A DNA stretch of 64,000 bases. Source: Earliella scabrosa. Its lineage: Eukaryota > Basidiomycota > Agaricomycetes > Polyporales > Polyporaceae. The translations under genes and the position numbers were made by a program. The notes under the pieces are model-generated. The model saw only the letters and a program-made list of their open reading frames with translations, was not told where the DNA came from and made no database searches. The stretch covers positions 1,612,001 through 1,676,000 of the forward strand of contig JABYQQ010000003.1 of NCBI GenBank assembly GCA_022605405.1. Direction: 5' to 3'. Below are positions 42,134-53,809 of this stretch, piece after piece (position 1 is the first letter of the stretch; every line of letters starts with the position of its first letter).

Positions 42134-44137
42134 ATGAACATATACTACTTCCACTTAATCAGCCGGTGTATGATACTGTGCTGGCTGATCATTGGTGCGT
42201 GCATTCAGACATGCAACTCGCTGCCATCTACCACTTTGCCGTTTGCCCTCATACGCGATGGGCAAAGGTCCATTACATCTCCAGCCTTACCACATAAATC
42301 AAGCGGTCAATCACCGACCATGCACGTAATTATTCACTCAGGCGAAGAATCTGTTTGGGGCAATGAGACTATCTCTGCCGGGGTTTCGGCGAGCACCCTC
42401 TTGACAAGCTCGCCGGCTGCGTCTGTGCCACTCGTTGACTACCAAAGTTCGTTCCAATCATATTGGAATACATTAGCCTATGTGGTTGGAAAGAGGACCC
42501 CTGTTCTTGTATCACGGATTCGATTGATGATGTGGCGAACATTTGTATACAAGCATGACTACAACGTTCATGTTCGGCGTGTACTTGATGCGACTATCAA
42601 TGGATCGGGGTCCTACAAACATTTATTTGAATATACATCTCCCACCATATCAACAAAGGAGGATGAAGAGCATTTGTATGGAGGTGCACCAATTTTCAAA
42701 GGTTTGAAGGCGCGCGGCAGCGCAATGTGGTCATGCGAAGAGTTAGTTCCCCACGTGAGGAAAGATGAGGTGCTGTGTGGCGATCACTATCGTTTCGTAG
42801 ATTATATACCTCGAGACTTTGCCGAAGTTTCCACCAGCCATATACTGGCAGAAATTCCGGTATGGCAACTATGTGTACGGCTGCCCAAGAGTTCGTTGAT
42901 TGTAATAGCTCGCAGACACGGAATCTCCGAATTTAATCGGAATCAAAGCAAGCAAGCTATTACAGACGTGATACGTACTCATGTTTGTTATAGCTGTCCG
43001 AAGTTCGCATCGGTTTTTGAAAGCACAAACAACAATGTAGTGACGGGCAGAGAACGCACGAAGCAGTGGCGAGAGCGCACTTCTTCGGTTGTTCCCAATA
43101 ATACATCGATTGAAGTACCGAACCCGCCCGCGAACTTTCCACCCCCACCATTGAAGCAAGACCTTGTAGATACAATAGTTCGTGAATATGTCAGAGAAGT
43201 GAATCCCAAAAATTTCGAAGAGAGCGGATGTTGTGTATGCGGATTATTGACCCCACGGAGTAAGTTATCCACGTTGAAGAACCAAGGCATTGATATCAAT
43301 TTATTGATCCCTGATCAGCCGGTCACTAGAAAAGAGAGATACACATCCGAAGATCCCGTAACTGATTGTCCAGGTCCGGTCTTGTTGCCCAATGGCGAAT
43401 ATGCATGCAATTCGTGCATTGAAGATTTGCGAGACGGCAAGCTTCCGATCAACAGTCTAGCGAACGGTCTATGGATAGGCGAAGTGCCCCCGGCACTACA
43501 AAACTTGAGCTGGACAGAGAAACTTCTTATATCCCGTGTTAAGCACAACTACTGCGTTGTGAAAGTCCACATGTCCGGTATGTCCAAAATGCGAGCCAAC
43601 GTAGTCAGTCACTCGCTACCAATGCCCAAAGTGTACGCTGCTCTGCCGCCGCCACGGGAAGAAATGGATGAAGTTTTGGCGTTCTTGTATCTGGGGCCCA
43701 ACGTACCCACTGAAAAAGAATTTAAAAGAACACCTATGCTGGTGAGACGTAGAAAAGTTCAAGCGGCTTTGGAATGGCTGAAACTCAATCACGTTGACTA
43801 CGCTGACTTGAATATATCATACGAGAACCTAGCAGGATATCCTGAGGATGAACCGCCCGTGATCGTGAACTTCACGCAAACCACCGACTCCAACAAAGAC
43901 CCCGAGTCCACAGCTGTCAACAATCTGGAAGAGGACGAAGGAACTGATGAAGGTGATTGTCCGTTCGTGGTGCACGGCTTGACTGGTCAAACACTGGAGA
44001 AACTGGGAAGACTAAGACCATATGAAATCAGAGCACGCGCAGTCGAATACTTCAAGTCCGGGGGTAAGGCATTGGCCATTGGACAGAATAAAGAGCCAGA
44101 AAGTTTGTATAACAACCCTCAACTCTATCCCCAGATT
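42134..44137 (+). CDS. Helitron protein, N-terminal part
   Basis: An open frame of about 668 codons with no introns. It contains a SAP-like helical stretch (WQLCVRLPKSSLIVIARR), then a Cys block (CCVCGLLTPRSKLS ... YACNSCIEDLRDGKLP) and LANGLWIGEVPPALQNLSW, typical of the domain preceding the Rep region in fungal and animal Helitrons. RVKHNYCVVKVHMSG and LPPPREEMDEVLAFLYLGPN follow. It ends PESLYNNPQLYPQ, where related Helitrons continue directly into FPWLFPYGLGG. Here the frame is cut by the element at 44137-45049 and stops at 44150. With that insertion the protein cannot be made in one piece. Confidence 0.8.
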
Positions 44138-45049
44138 ACGATTGATGAGTGAAACGAAGAAATCGTCCTTTAAGGGCGACGTTCTCTGCCAAACTCTGTA
44201 ACGCGAACCTGACCCCGTGAGAATATATTTCATACTCCGATTACTTTGAGTAAGAACAAAGTAAGCGCTGACATAAGCACTCATAACAAACTTTGTTACT
44301 GAGCCAACCCTAGACTAAGGTTGGCTGAGCCGCGCGGGAACCTGTTAGCCGCCCACAGCACTGCCACTATGTCTAGCTTTGTTCTGCATTCTACACATAG
44401 TATGTTAGCAGTGACACAGTGACACAGTAATTAAGACTATAACCGGGCTTGTATGCCGTATAAATCAAAAATAAGCGCCCAAATGGCCGAAAATCCGAAG
44501 CTGTCCCAGCCTTGCTTCAACTGAGGCTGGGGCAGCTTCGGATTTTCGGCCGATGGTGATTGACACTTCAGTGTCATGTGACTACTGACAATCTCAAAAT
44601 ATTGTAGCCACGGACCGTGGGAACCAAAAACGATATAACACCATATGTTATTAATCAAAACTGTATGTGCTAGGATCGAAATAAACTTGCCTATATCGGG
44701 AAGGTGGGCTGTCTTTTGGCATCTGCATGGGCGCTTGACGGGGCTGCCGGCGCCTAATATACCATATTTGGCGTGCAGATGCTTGTAAGTTCAAAAGATA
44801 GCCTATTTTTCCCAATTTGGGCAAGTTTGTTTTGATTCTAGTGCATACAGTTTTGATCATAAACACATAGTGTTGTATACCATTTGGTTCACACGGTCCG
44901 TGGCTACAGTTAGTGACATTGTCAACAGTTACAACTGTTGCAGAGACTAGTACAGTAAGTAGTACTGACTTCAATGTGTATCTCTGCCAGTTTCTAATGA
45001 ATAAATGGAGTATGATATACCATTCAAACCAGAAAAATCAGTTCTTGTT
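44137..45049. mobile_element. Foldback-type non-autonomous element, copy 2, inserted in the Helitron
   Basis: Starts TTACGATTGATGAG after CCCCAGA and ends AATCAGTTCTTGTT before TCCATGG. It contains the hairpin GGCCGAAAATCCGAAGC...GGCAGCTTCGGATTTTCGGCC (about 44483-44552). It also holds a longer internal inverted repeat: AAACTGTATGTGCTAG (about 44656) against CTAGTGCATACAGTTTTGAT (about 44839), and TAGCCACGGACCGTG (about 44603) against CACGGTCCGTGGCTA (about 44893). Homology to 25468-26190 covers both ends and most of the middle. No protein is encoded. No clear target duplication was seen. Confidence 0.8.
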
Positions 45050-48000
45050 TCCATGGTTGTTTCCTTACGGCTTGGGGGGGCTTCGAAACGTGAACGGAAT
45101 TCGTGCAGTGTCTGAAGAAAAGCGTAAACAACAGTTGCTGATGTATCATGACAAGCGTTTTCAACTAGAGCCACTGTTCCCCCTGATAGCATTAAATCAC
45201 GAACAAATCAAGTGTTCGACGACTGCTGGATACTTGTTAGCCGACAAGCGAAAGTTCGATGACATTGCTCGAAGGTTGATGACCATCAATAATAGCACCC
45301 TGACCAGTATCATAGAACGTCTCAAAGCAGGAAGCGTAAAGCCCGAAACCGAGGAAGAGAAACAATGCTTCAAAGTATTGAGCGATTTGGATCACGTTAA
45401 TTACCGGGTCCAGGGGTCCATGACGAGTAAAAAGTATATGCGTAACGAGATATGGTCATTGGTCTCATATCTGGGGGCTCCTTCATGGTTTATTACGTTT
45501 GCACCCGCGGATGTCAAACATCCACTCGCCCTATACTTTGCAGATACCCAAGAAGAGTATAAGCCGGAGATCAGAACAAAAGACGATCGAATGAACCTCA
45601 TCGCGAATAATCCAGTGGCAGGCGCGCGATTCTTCAAAGTAATGGTCGAGCTCTTCATCAAGCATGTCCTTGGTGTGAATACCAATCATCCCGGCCTGTA
45701 CGGAGAAACGGAAGGATATTATGGCACAGTTGAGCAACAAGGGAGACTAACGTTACATTTACATATGCTTGTATGGCTCAAAAGTTCGTTGACTCCGCAG
45801 GAGATTCGGGATCGAATATTAGATTCAAATTCTGACTTTCAACGGCGAATGGTGGAGTACTTGGAGAGTGTCCATCAAGGCGAATTTATTACGGGAACCA
45901 TGGAAAGCGTGGGCCACCGTTTAGATAAGTTGAAAGATGAGGATCCTTCGCATACATGCCCAACCGAATCTTTACCCACGCCTCCGCCCCCGAAGTGTGC
46001 AGAAGCTCATGCTAGCTCAGAGGAGACGGAAAATTGCGCAGCGTGTGCGAGTTACTCCAAGTGGCTTCGTCAGTATCAGAACGAAATCGATGAAATACTT
46101 TTCCGTTCAAATAGACACAGCTGTCGAGAAAAACGAACATCGGTGAAATATAAAAAGGATGCAGACGGCAAGAAGCACGCTGTAAAAGTAGAAGAGCCAT
46201 CAAAGGACAGGGTAGAGTTCGATAACAGAGGTTGCAAAGATCCAAAAACAGGTGCATGTAAAGCGCGATTTCCCAGACAAACGTATGCACAAACGGGTGT
46301 CGATCCGGACACTGGTGCACTGTTGCTAAAGAAGGGCGAAGCTTGGTTGAATACATTCACACCGGCGGTGTCTTATCTACTACGGTGCAATCATGATGTG
46401 ACTAGTTTGCTCTCCGGAACTGCGATCAAATCGGTCATCGCGTATGTGGCGGACTACATTACGAAGACCCCGCTGAAAACTCACGTAATGTTCGAATCAG
46501 TGCAGAAGGTCTTCGAACGCAATCCAGAAATTGTGAACAGTGATAAATCTATGAAAGACAAAGCTAGACCCATAATCACCAAAATAGTGAACGCTCTCAC
46601 TGCTGCTTCCGAAATTGGCGGGCCAATGGCGTCCATGTATCTTCTCAAGCATCCGGATCATTATACCAGCCATAAGTTCCGAGTATGTTTCTGGAAGACG
46701 TACGTATACGAAGTTATGCGAGCATGGGAGGATTCCGATAAAATTGGAGAGGAGGGTAACACAAAAGTCATGCTCGGGTTCAATAAAAACAATGCAAATA
46801 GCGAAGCCCAGGTAGTCGCCATATCCCCAACCATGGATTACATGTGGCGTCCGCACCAATACAAGGATATGTCCCTTTATGATTGGATCAGATTAAGTGA
46901 AAAGAAAAAAATGGCCAAGAGAAAAAAATGGAAAGTGCGCACAGAACAAATGACCCCGGAAGACGGGGACAGTGATTTTGAGAATAATTATGCAGTAAGC
47001 GACGGGGATGACAACGAGAGTCAGCGTGGCGGAGGGCCACCTCGTTATGAAGAAGAAGAAGAGTCCGACGACGAACTTTTGCTCACCAATGAATCTAACA
47101 AAGCATTGATTCAGGAAACTGTTCCAGTAGCACCGCAGAACGCTCGACGGTCTAAGAACGTATTGTTTCATGAGGAGCACCCTCAATTTCACTCTCATCA
47201 TGTTCATCTGCTAGATGAAAAAGACAGTTACGTACCGAACTTTATAGGAGGGTCACTTCCTCGTAAAGATGCAGGCAGCCGCGAAGAATATTGCATGACA
47301 ATGTTAACACTATTCAAGCCTTGGAGGACAGGTAAAGATCTGCGACCAAACCTAGAGACGACTTGGAGCGATGTCTTCAACCAGCATCAATTCACTGATC
47401 GCCAATTAGAGATCATGAAGTTCTTTCACATTCGTTATGAATGCAATGATGCGCGGGATGATTTCTCAGCCAAAAGATCTAAAGAAGGAGAAGCAATCAA
47501 GACTCCGTTCGACATGTCCACCAGTCAGCTGAATGACATAGACACTCAACACCACTGGAATGACTCCGACGTGCCAATTCCAAACAAAGAGAATGATATT
47601 ATCAACTCCCAAGACTGGAATATGACCAGCGAAGCCGAACTAACACGCAAGAGTAACGTGCAACAAGCGAACAATATCATGCAGCATTCAGGATGGCTAG
47701 ATGCTTTACCTGAAAGAGAAGCTGTGACAAAGGCCACCAGGTTGACGTTCAATGAGGACAAGACCGGAGGCGACTGGAGGAACGCTTTGAACGAAGAACG
47801 CCAAAAAGTTCTAGAGGCTCGTGAGGCTGAAGCAAGTCAAAAGAAGAATGGCACCAAAGGAAAGGGAGCAATAAATAATGAGGTCAACGAAGTCAAGGTG
47901 ATCGATAAAAGATATTTCATGTCGAATAAATTCAGAGCGAGCAATGCAGCAGCCCAAAAGCTCATAGATGATACTGTCTTGGAATTCAGTCTCAATGAGG

Positions 48001-50801
48001 CTCAAGAGAGAGCATTCCGAATTGTGGCTAATCACGCGGTCGAACCTAATGGCGAACATCTGAAAATGTATCTTGGGGGAATGGCTGGAACGGGGAAATC
48101 CCAGGTTATCAAAGCATTGATACACTTCTTTGCCACACGGCAAGAAAGTTACAGGTTCATGTGCATGGCGCCTACTGGAACTGCAGCTGCATTGATAGGA
48201 GGATCCACATACCATTCAATACTTGGACTGAGACGCAGTCGATCCGGCGAATCAGTTGCCACAGTTATCCAAGTATATGAAAGGCTAAAGAACGTAGAGT
48301 ATGTGTTCATGGATGAAGTAAGTATGCTGGACTGCAACGCAATGTATACCATTTGCTCGAAGATGTGCCGAGCACTTCACAATGATGGAAGACCCTTCGG
48401 AGGGATAAATATGATTTTTGCAGGCGACTTTGCACAATTACCTCCTGCGGTAGGGGGTCAACCTTTGTATTCTCACAAAGTCGGCCGAGTATTACATCGA
48501 ACACACAGTCACTTGCACCAACAGGCTTCGATCGGTAAAGCATTGTGGCATCAATTCACAACAGTAGTGATACTACGTGAAAACATGCGACAACGATCCC
48601 AAACACCGGATGACGCAAAACTTCGTGTCGCCTTGGAAAACCTTCGATACAAGTCATGCACTGAGCAAGATATCAAACTACTACAAAGCAGAGTAGCGGG
48701 ACGAGGTAAGGGGAAGCCAAAACTTAATCAACCTCGGTTCCGAAACGTGTCCGTAATAACTGCATGGAATGTATACCGTGATGAGTTCAACCGCAAAGGA
48801 ACAGAACGATTTGCCAGGGAATCAGGACAGGAACTATGCACGTTCTATGCATTGGATAAACTCGGAGGAGAGGTGGAGAACGAACAGCGACGGAAAAGCA
48901 AATCACAGTCAGTGAATCCTCGTCGAGCCACAAACATAGTCAGTCCGGAATTGCAAGAAAAACTATGGGACTTAGATCCTCATCTCACAGAGCATCATCC
49001 CGGAAAGTTGATGCTATGTATAGGGCTCCCTGTGATGATTAAACAGAACGAGGCGACAGAGTGTTGCGTCACTAATGGGGCAGAAGCCATTGTCGTTGGA
49101 TGGAAAAGCAAGCCGATCGACGAGTCGAACAACACATTGGAGACGCTATTTGTGCGTCTAGTGTCACCCCCAAGAACAATCAAACTGGATGGCCTGCCAG
49201 AGAATGTTGTACCTTTAGCACCGCATTCCAAAGTAATCACATGTAAAATGCCCAACGGGAAATGTCTCCAAATAACTCGCATGCAAGTTCCAGTCATCCC
49301 AAACTTCGCCATGACAGACTTCGGATCACAAGGACGAACGAGACCAAATAATGTGATTGACCTACACAACTGCAACACGCATCAATCCGTATATACGTGT
49401 CTGTCACGGGGGTCAACATTGGAGGGAACAATCATAGTACAAGCATTTGATTCCAAAAAAATGACGGGCGGAGTGGCAGGCAGCCTTCGCCAAGAGTTCA
49501 GGGAGCTCGAACTCTTGGACGAAATTACCCGGATGCGATATGAACACACCATATCTCCCAAAGTGATGGGGATTACTCGAAACGAACTTATTCACTCGTT
49601 TCGAAAGTGGAAAGGAGAGACATTCATGCCAAAACATATTCATCGTTCACTTCGGTGGTCTCAGAAGAACCCGTTTCCGCTCGAACCACTGAACGAAGAT
49701 TCACCGTGGCAAATAGTGACCGAGAACACTAACAATAAAAAGAGCAAATCATCAACCACAAATGAGTTTCCAAAGGAGGACAAGGCGTACTATGTGCCTG
49801 CACAAGGTTCGCAATCACTACCAAGTACAAGCACCTTCACAGGATTGAAGAAAGATAAACGGAAGCGCGAGCTGGACGACTCCGACGAACAAGCAAAGAA
49901 ACGAGTGCGACTGATGGTAGCCCCGCAGGATACATGTGTTATAGGGTTCCCATGGGATCACATAAACCACAGTTGTCCATATGACAGTTTGTTGACAGTT
50001 CTGCTATGTGTGTACCAAGACTTTAATCTAGAATGGAAGGAAGAGGTGGCTGAACACAACGATACTCTGCAATTCTGCGGTGAACTATTCGAAACAACAT
50101 CTGCGCACTCTGACATACAACACATGCATGATATTCGAAACACTATTCGAAACAAGTTGGGCGAAGAAGACCCCGACATGGGACCTTGCGGTGACAGAGG
50201 GGGTGATTTGTACGGAATATCTAAGAAAATTCTAGCAGTAACAACACCGTTAGCTACCAAAGAAGACGTATGCCCTGGATGTGACGAAGCCGGTAACGTT
50301 CCGTGCAGTCAAGCAGAAATCCGTCAAGAACGAAGAGTTGTGTGGACTTGCTCTAAGAGGCACTGGGAAAACAATCCACTAACTAGACGAGCATACACCG
50401 GCAAAGGAATACAAGAGTGGCTCGATGCAATAGTGTCCCAGAAATCAGAAATACCTTGTGAGTCGTGTGGAGAGTATATTGTGACCAAAGTTCGCTTCAT
50501 TAGAGACCCGGCCTTCATAGCATTTATTGTGTTTGAAGCTCGCGCAAGGATTGTCACTGAAATCATCCTCCCTGGACGACAGCAAGTATACCGGCTATGT
50601 GGAGTCATATATTTCAAGCCAAACCATTTTGTCGCACGAACTATTGATAAGAATGGAGATGTGTGGTACCATGACGGTGTGACAATGGGCAATAAAACCA
50701 AGTATGTGAACAACATACTAAGCATGGAAACCAGCGAACTTAGCCGAGCAGGACCATACAGAGCAAGTCTTGCTATCTATACAAAGTTCGGAAAGACTTG
50801 A
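45050..50801 (+). CDS. Helitron RepHel protein with ubiquitin-protease-like C-terminus
   Basis: The frame is open from 44913, but Helitron sequence resumes at FPWLFPYGLGG (about 45050). Domains in order: Rep with HUH motif (GRLTLHLHMLVWL, about 45740-45780) and the paired-tyrosine motif YVADYITK (about 46443); a long acidic/basic linker; PIF1-like helicase (GGMAGTGKSQV, VFMDEVSMLD, FAGDFAQLPPA, TDFGSQGRTRP, TCLSRGSTLEG; about 48000-49470); and a C-terminal domain of about 290 residues (49930-50795). The last resembles a C19 ubiquitin-specific protease: NHSCPYDSLLTVL has the Cys-box layout and IYFKPNHFVARTID...WYHDG the His-box layout. Two CX2C pairs (CPGCDE, CESCGE) lie between them. It encodes nicking, unwinding and a putative deubiquitinase. 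The reading frame is intact from the insertion to the stop, so loss was recent. Confidence 0.85.
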
Positions 50802-50973
50802 GTCGACGTATACGTGGCAGGCATCGATCACTATATCGAGTACACTAGGCCTGAAAACACGAGACAGAGATTCACGGACGTTGTGAATACAAAGATGGCT
50901 CAAACTCTGAGGTCCACAACAAATGTTCGCCAAGACTATCAATGATAAATTGGCTCAGCCTATCAGTCTTACA

Positions 50974-51105
50974 AAGTTCGCTCATGTTATCAACTGAAAT
51001 TTCGCTCATATTCCGGCTGTCAAGAGTTCGCTCATGTACTCAACTGAAAGTTCGATCATGTTCCGGGTGTCAACACAAAGTTCGCTCATGCCATCAATTC
51101 AAAAT
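50974..51105. repeat. Alternating minisatellite of TTCGCTCATG-type monomers
   Basis: Five monomers start (A)AAGTTCGCTCATG or a variant at about 50977, 51000, 51026, 51050 and 51077. They alternate between two continuations, TTATCAACTG-like and TTCCGGSTGTCAA-like, giving a dimer of about 50-54 bp present 2.5 times. The array lies about 175 bp after the Helitron stop and may be part of its 3' non-coding end. A flank (CTGCCAGACATGGCCYACT, about 51149) also occurs at about 26358. Confidence 0.7.
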
Positions 51106-52022
51106 TCAATGCATCATCTCAGCAGAAATCATCTCATCAATCGTGCCTGCCAGACATGGCCCACTCCCACCCAAGTATGTTCGTACGATGTATGAGTGCA
51201 ATGTCGCTTCCAAGTTTCCGCTCACCCATCCCTGGCCACCAGGGCCGTGATCTGACATGTAACTCTGCTACTCGAGCTCTTTCAGACATTCACGACTCCT
51301 GCAACTCTCGCGGGCTCGCACTATCCTGACTATCAACTGGCCGCTGACCCCGTACGTTCGACAGGTCGCGGTGATTCACGAATCAGGCACAGGCCAGCAC
51401 GAACCGCAGTCCTCAAACGACCGCCTCAGATCCACGCCGTTCTAGTCGGGTGATGCTGCCGTCAAGCCCATGGGGCATCGTGGTTACTTCCACCCTGACG
51501 CTTGGTAGTATCTTTGGCGGCGGCGCGGCGAGCTTATACCAGCTTATACCCCAACCCCGGCTTGGGATCCGGAAACCTGTGTCCAGGCTCGTAGCGCTCG
51601 GTATTTTCTTTGACGTTACCCGACTTTACAAGCTTCTACCATGCGACAGTCGGCCGTGTATTAGCCTCATGCCACGGGGTATCGAGGGGCCTCGTCCTTG
51701 ATCCTCGTCGGGATGACGACGGCCGTGTACTTGCCTCGGACATCTACTTACCTCGGACATCCTCGTATCACCTCCGATTGTAGTCATCGGTAGCATCTTT
51801 TGAGGTTCTTCGGCTACGCAGAAGGTCCGCGGCCGGCAAACACTATGACGTGATCCAATAGTACCACTCCGCAACGGTACCTTCTTGCCTGTGTATGACG
51901 GACTCGTGTTGTATGACATACCGCTTGCATGTGGGAGCCTTGAATGCGAAGTTCATTAATTTATTGATGGTACGTTAAGAACGGCACAAGGTTACATGAG
52001 ACCGGCAGAACGAGCTGTGACG
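51106..52022. other. GC-rich region without a supported gene
   Basis: Contains a small direct duplication, AGCTTATACC twice at 51531-51550, and CCTCGGACATC twice at about 51735-51760. Short frames (51450-51701 plus, 51626-51919 minus) lack splice or domain support. A Helitron 3' terminus may lie between 50801 and 51200 but was not identified. Confidence 0.35.
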
Positions 52023-53809
52023 TCAAGGATTAAGCAGCCTCGTCATCCACCGCCCTCCTTCCCCGCCCTTCAGGAAGTTGACAGTAGCTGGCTTCTCGTA
52101 GGTACGCTTGTACATGCACCCAGGAACGAGGCAGGTGCTCACAGTCGCTCCGCCAGGCCCTTGGGTGCACTTGAAGGAGCTGAGACCGCCGCAGGTAGGA
52201 CATTGTAATGGAAGAGCGCTCCCCCATGGCCGGATAGTCGGGTGCGACCACAGGTACTGCGTCACCGTGAGGGACACGACGTCTTCGCGAGCAGTACGCT
52301 CCGCAGACGAGCGTGTCAGTACGATCACGGGCGTATGACGGGCCAGATAGAGCGAGCTGCCCAGCAGATCACCGAGGTGCGCCTCATCTAGTGGGACTCC
52401 TTCGATGTACACCCGATGCACGAATGCGACGAAGAATGGCGCTCCGAGCGCCGCCTGCAACGTGGTTGAGCCAAACGCCAGCGTGTTCTGGACTCGCATG
52501 CTGTCCAGCTTCATCAGCCTCAACCTCGGCACTCAACAATGGTTGTACCCACCGCTCCGCTCTACGCACGTGTGCCGCAAACTTGTCGCGAAACGCTAAC
52601 ATGGCCCCACAACACAACATGACCAAAGTGACGTTGTGGTCCTTGCCCGCTTCCTGGAGCTTGTGCGGTATCACGTCGTCCCACCACTGCTCAGGCTCCC
52701 ATTCAGCTCAGACAAATGCGAGAGTCGGCACACGATGCATACCTGATCAGCACTAGCGGCCGAGGTGCTATCGTCGTAGAACAGGTCTCCGCTGGAGGTC
52801 TCAGCGTGCGTGTAGATGAAGAAGAGCACTCTCGCGGCCGTGAACCTGTGGCGCACCGTCAGCCACCATCCCTGAGATCAATGTGTCACCTTCTCACCTG
52901 TCGAGAACACCCAAAGCGTCTGTGAGGCTGGCCTTGTATTTCTCCGAGTCCTCAACGCAGCTGATATTGTACGGCGCGTCAATGTAGACAAGTCTTGAGG
53001 CGTGCGGGCCGGTGAAGTACGCTTGCAGGGCACCGTACGCCAGCCGTGCAGGGGTTCCCGCTTCTTCCAGCGATGCCAAACGTACGTGCACAATCACCAC
53101 GGGAGATGTGTCGACTCGGGCGTGTTGCGGCCGCCCGTTCAGCCCCCGTATGTTGATCCAATCTTCGAAGAAGGGGACCAGCGTCTCCCCAACGCGCCTG
53201 TACCAACCCTATGTCCAAGGGGATTAGTAGACGTTCATACGCATATCTTTTCAACGTACGAAGTAGGGCGTGTGGGTCTTGGCCTTATGATCGCCTCGGA
53301 TATGGCAGGAGGGACAACGATATACCAGCATAACGACCTCTGCGGGCGACAAGGTCTCCGCCATCGGCATATGGAAACTGCAGATCACCCGATTGCAGGA
53401 GTCGCATCCTATAACGTTGCCACCGTTCTGACATAGGCAACAGTACTGTCATGCATGGTTAGTCTGGCGCGTATCAAACCACCAGCTCAACGTACCTGAT
53501 CCACTGTATCCCCGTCAGCCTCGCAGCCCGTGTCGCTCTGGTATACTCTAACGCCGGATCCGGTACTCACAAGCCCCCCGGTGTCTTCGTCGACTGCAAG
53601 CGAGGACGGAATATCAACATGTGAACCCGCACACGCACGCAGAATGACTTACCTGCCACCTTCGACGGTGAAGCCTGGCGCGTGCGACTCGTACGCGCAG
53701 GTCTTCTGCTCGCACGGGCGCGTTTCACCAGTAGTTTCCACTTTTGTAATACAAAACACCAGTACCCTGGTGCAATAATTATTAATTCTGTGGTGCATTG
53801 TAAAACCAT
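52023..53809 (-). CDS. PHD/RING-like zinc-finger protein with C-terminal zinc ribbon, 492 aa
   Basis: Seven exons are 53809-53653, 53593-53496, 53445-53260, 53208-52898, 52845-52743, 52686-52549 and 52508-52023. All junctions are GT-AG with exact phase, and the total is 1479 nt. The N-terminus has a basic segment (KRARASRRPARTSRTRQ), then an acidic linker. A finger follows at about 85-130: YCCLCQNGGNVIG, CDSCNRVICSFH, YRCPSCH, giving CX2C-X8-CX2C-X4-CX2H-X18-CX2C. A domain of about 250 aa comes next (ARVDTSPVVIVHVRLASL, RLVYIDAPYNISCVED, RVLFFIYTHAETSSGD, VTLVMLCCGAML) with alternating hydrophobic strands. The C-terminal ribbon is LPLQCPTCGG...CLVPGC. The finger suggests histone-tail or protein binding. 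The central domain is not recognised. The first exon starts inside the large palindrome, so the true original start may have been lost. Confidence 0.7.

Noticed and set aside
44137..45049. The insert as a long intron of the Helitron gene
   Set aside because: Its ends do not fit GT-AG, a second copy exists elsewhere, and Helitron frames here have no other introns.
52872..52897. 26-bp intron and frameshift in the zinc-finger gene
   Set aside because: Using the next acceptor (ccacag at 52846) gives a normal 52-bp intron and restores phase, so no frameshift is needed.
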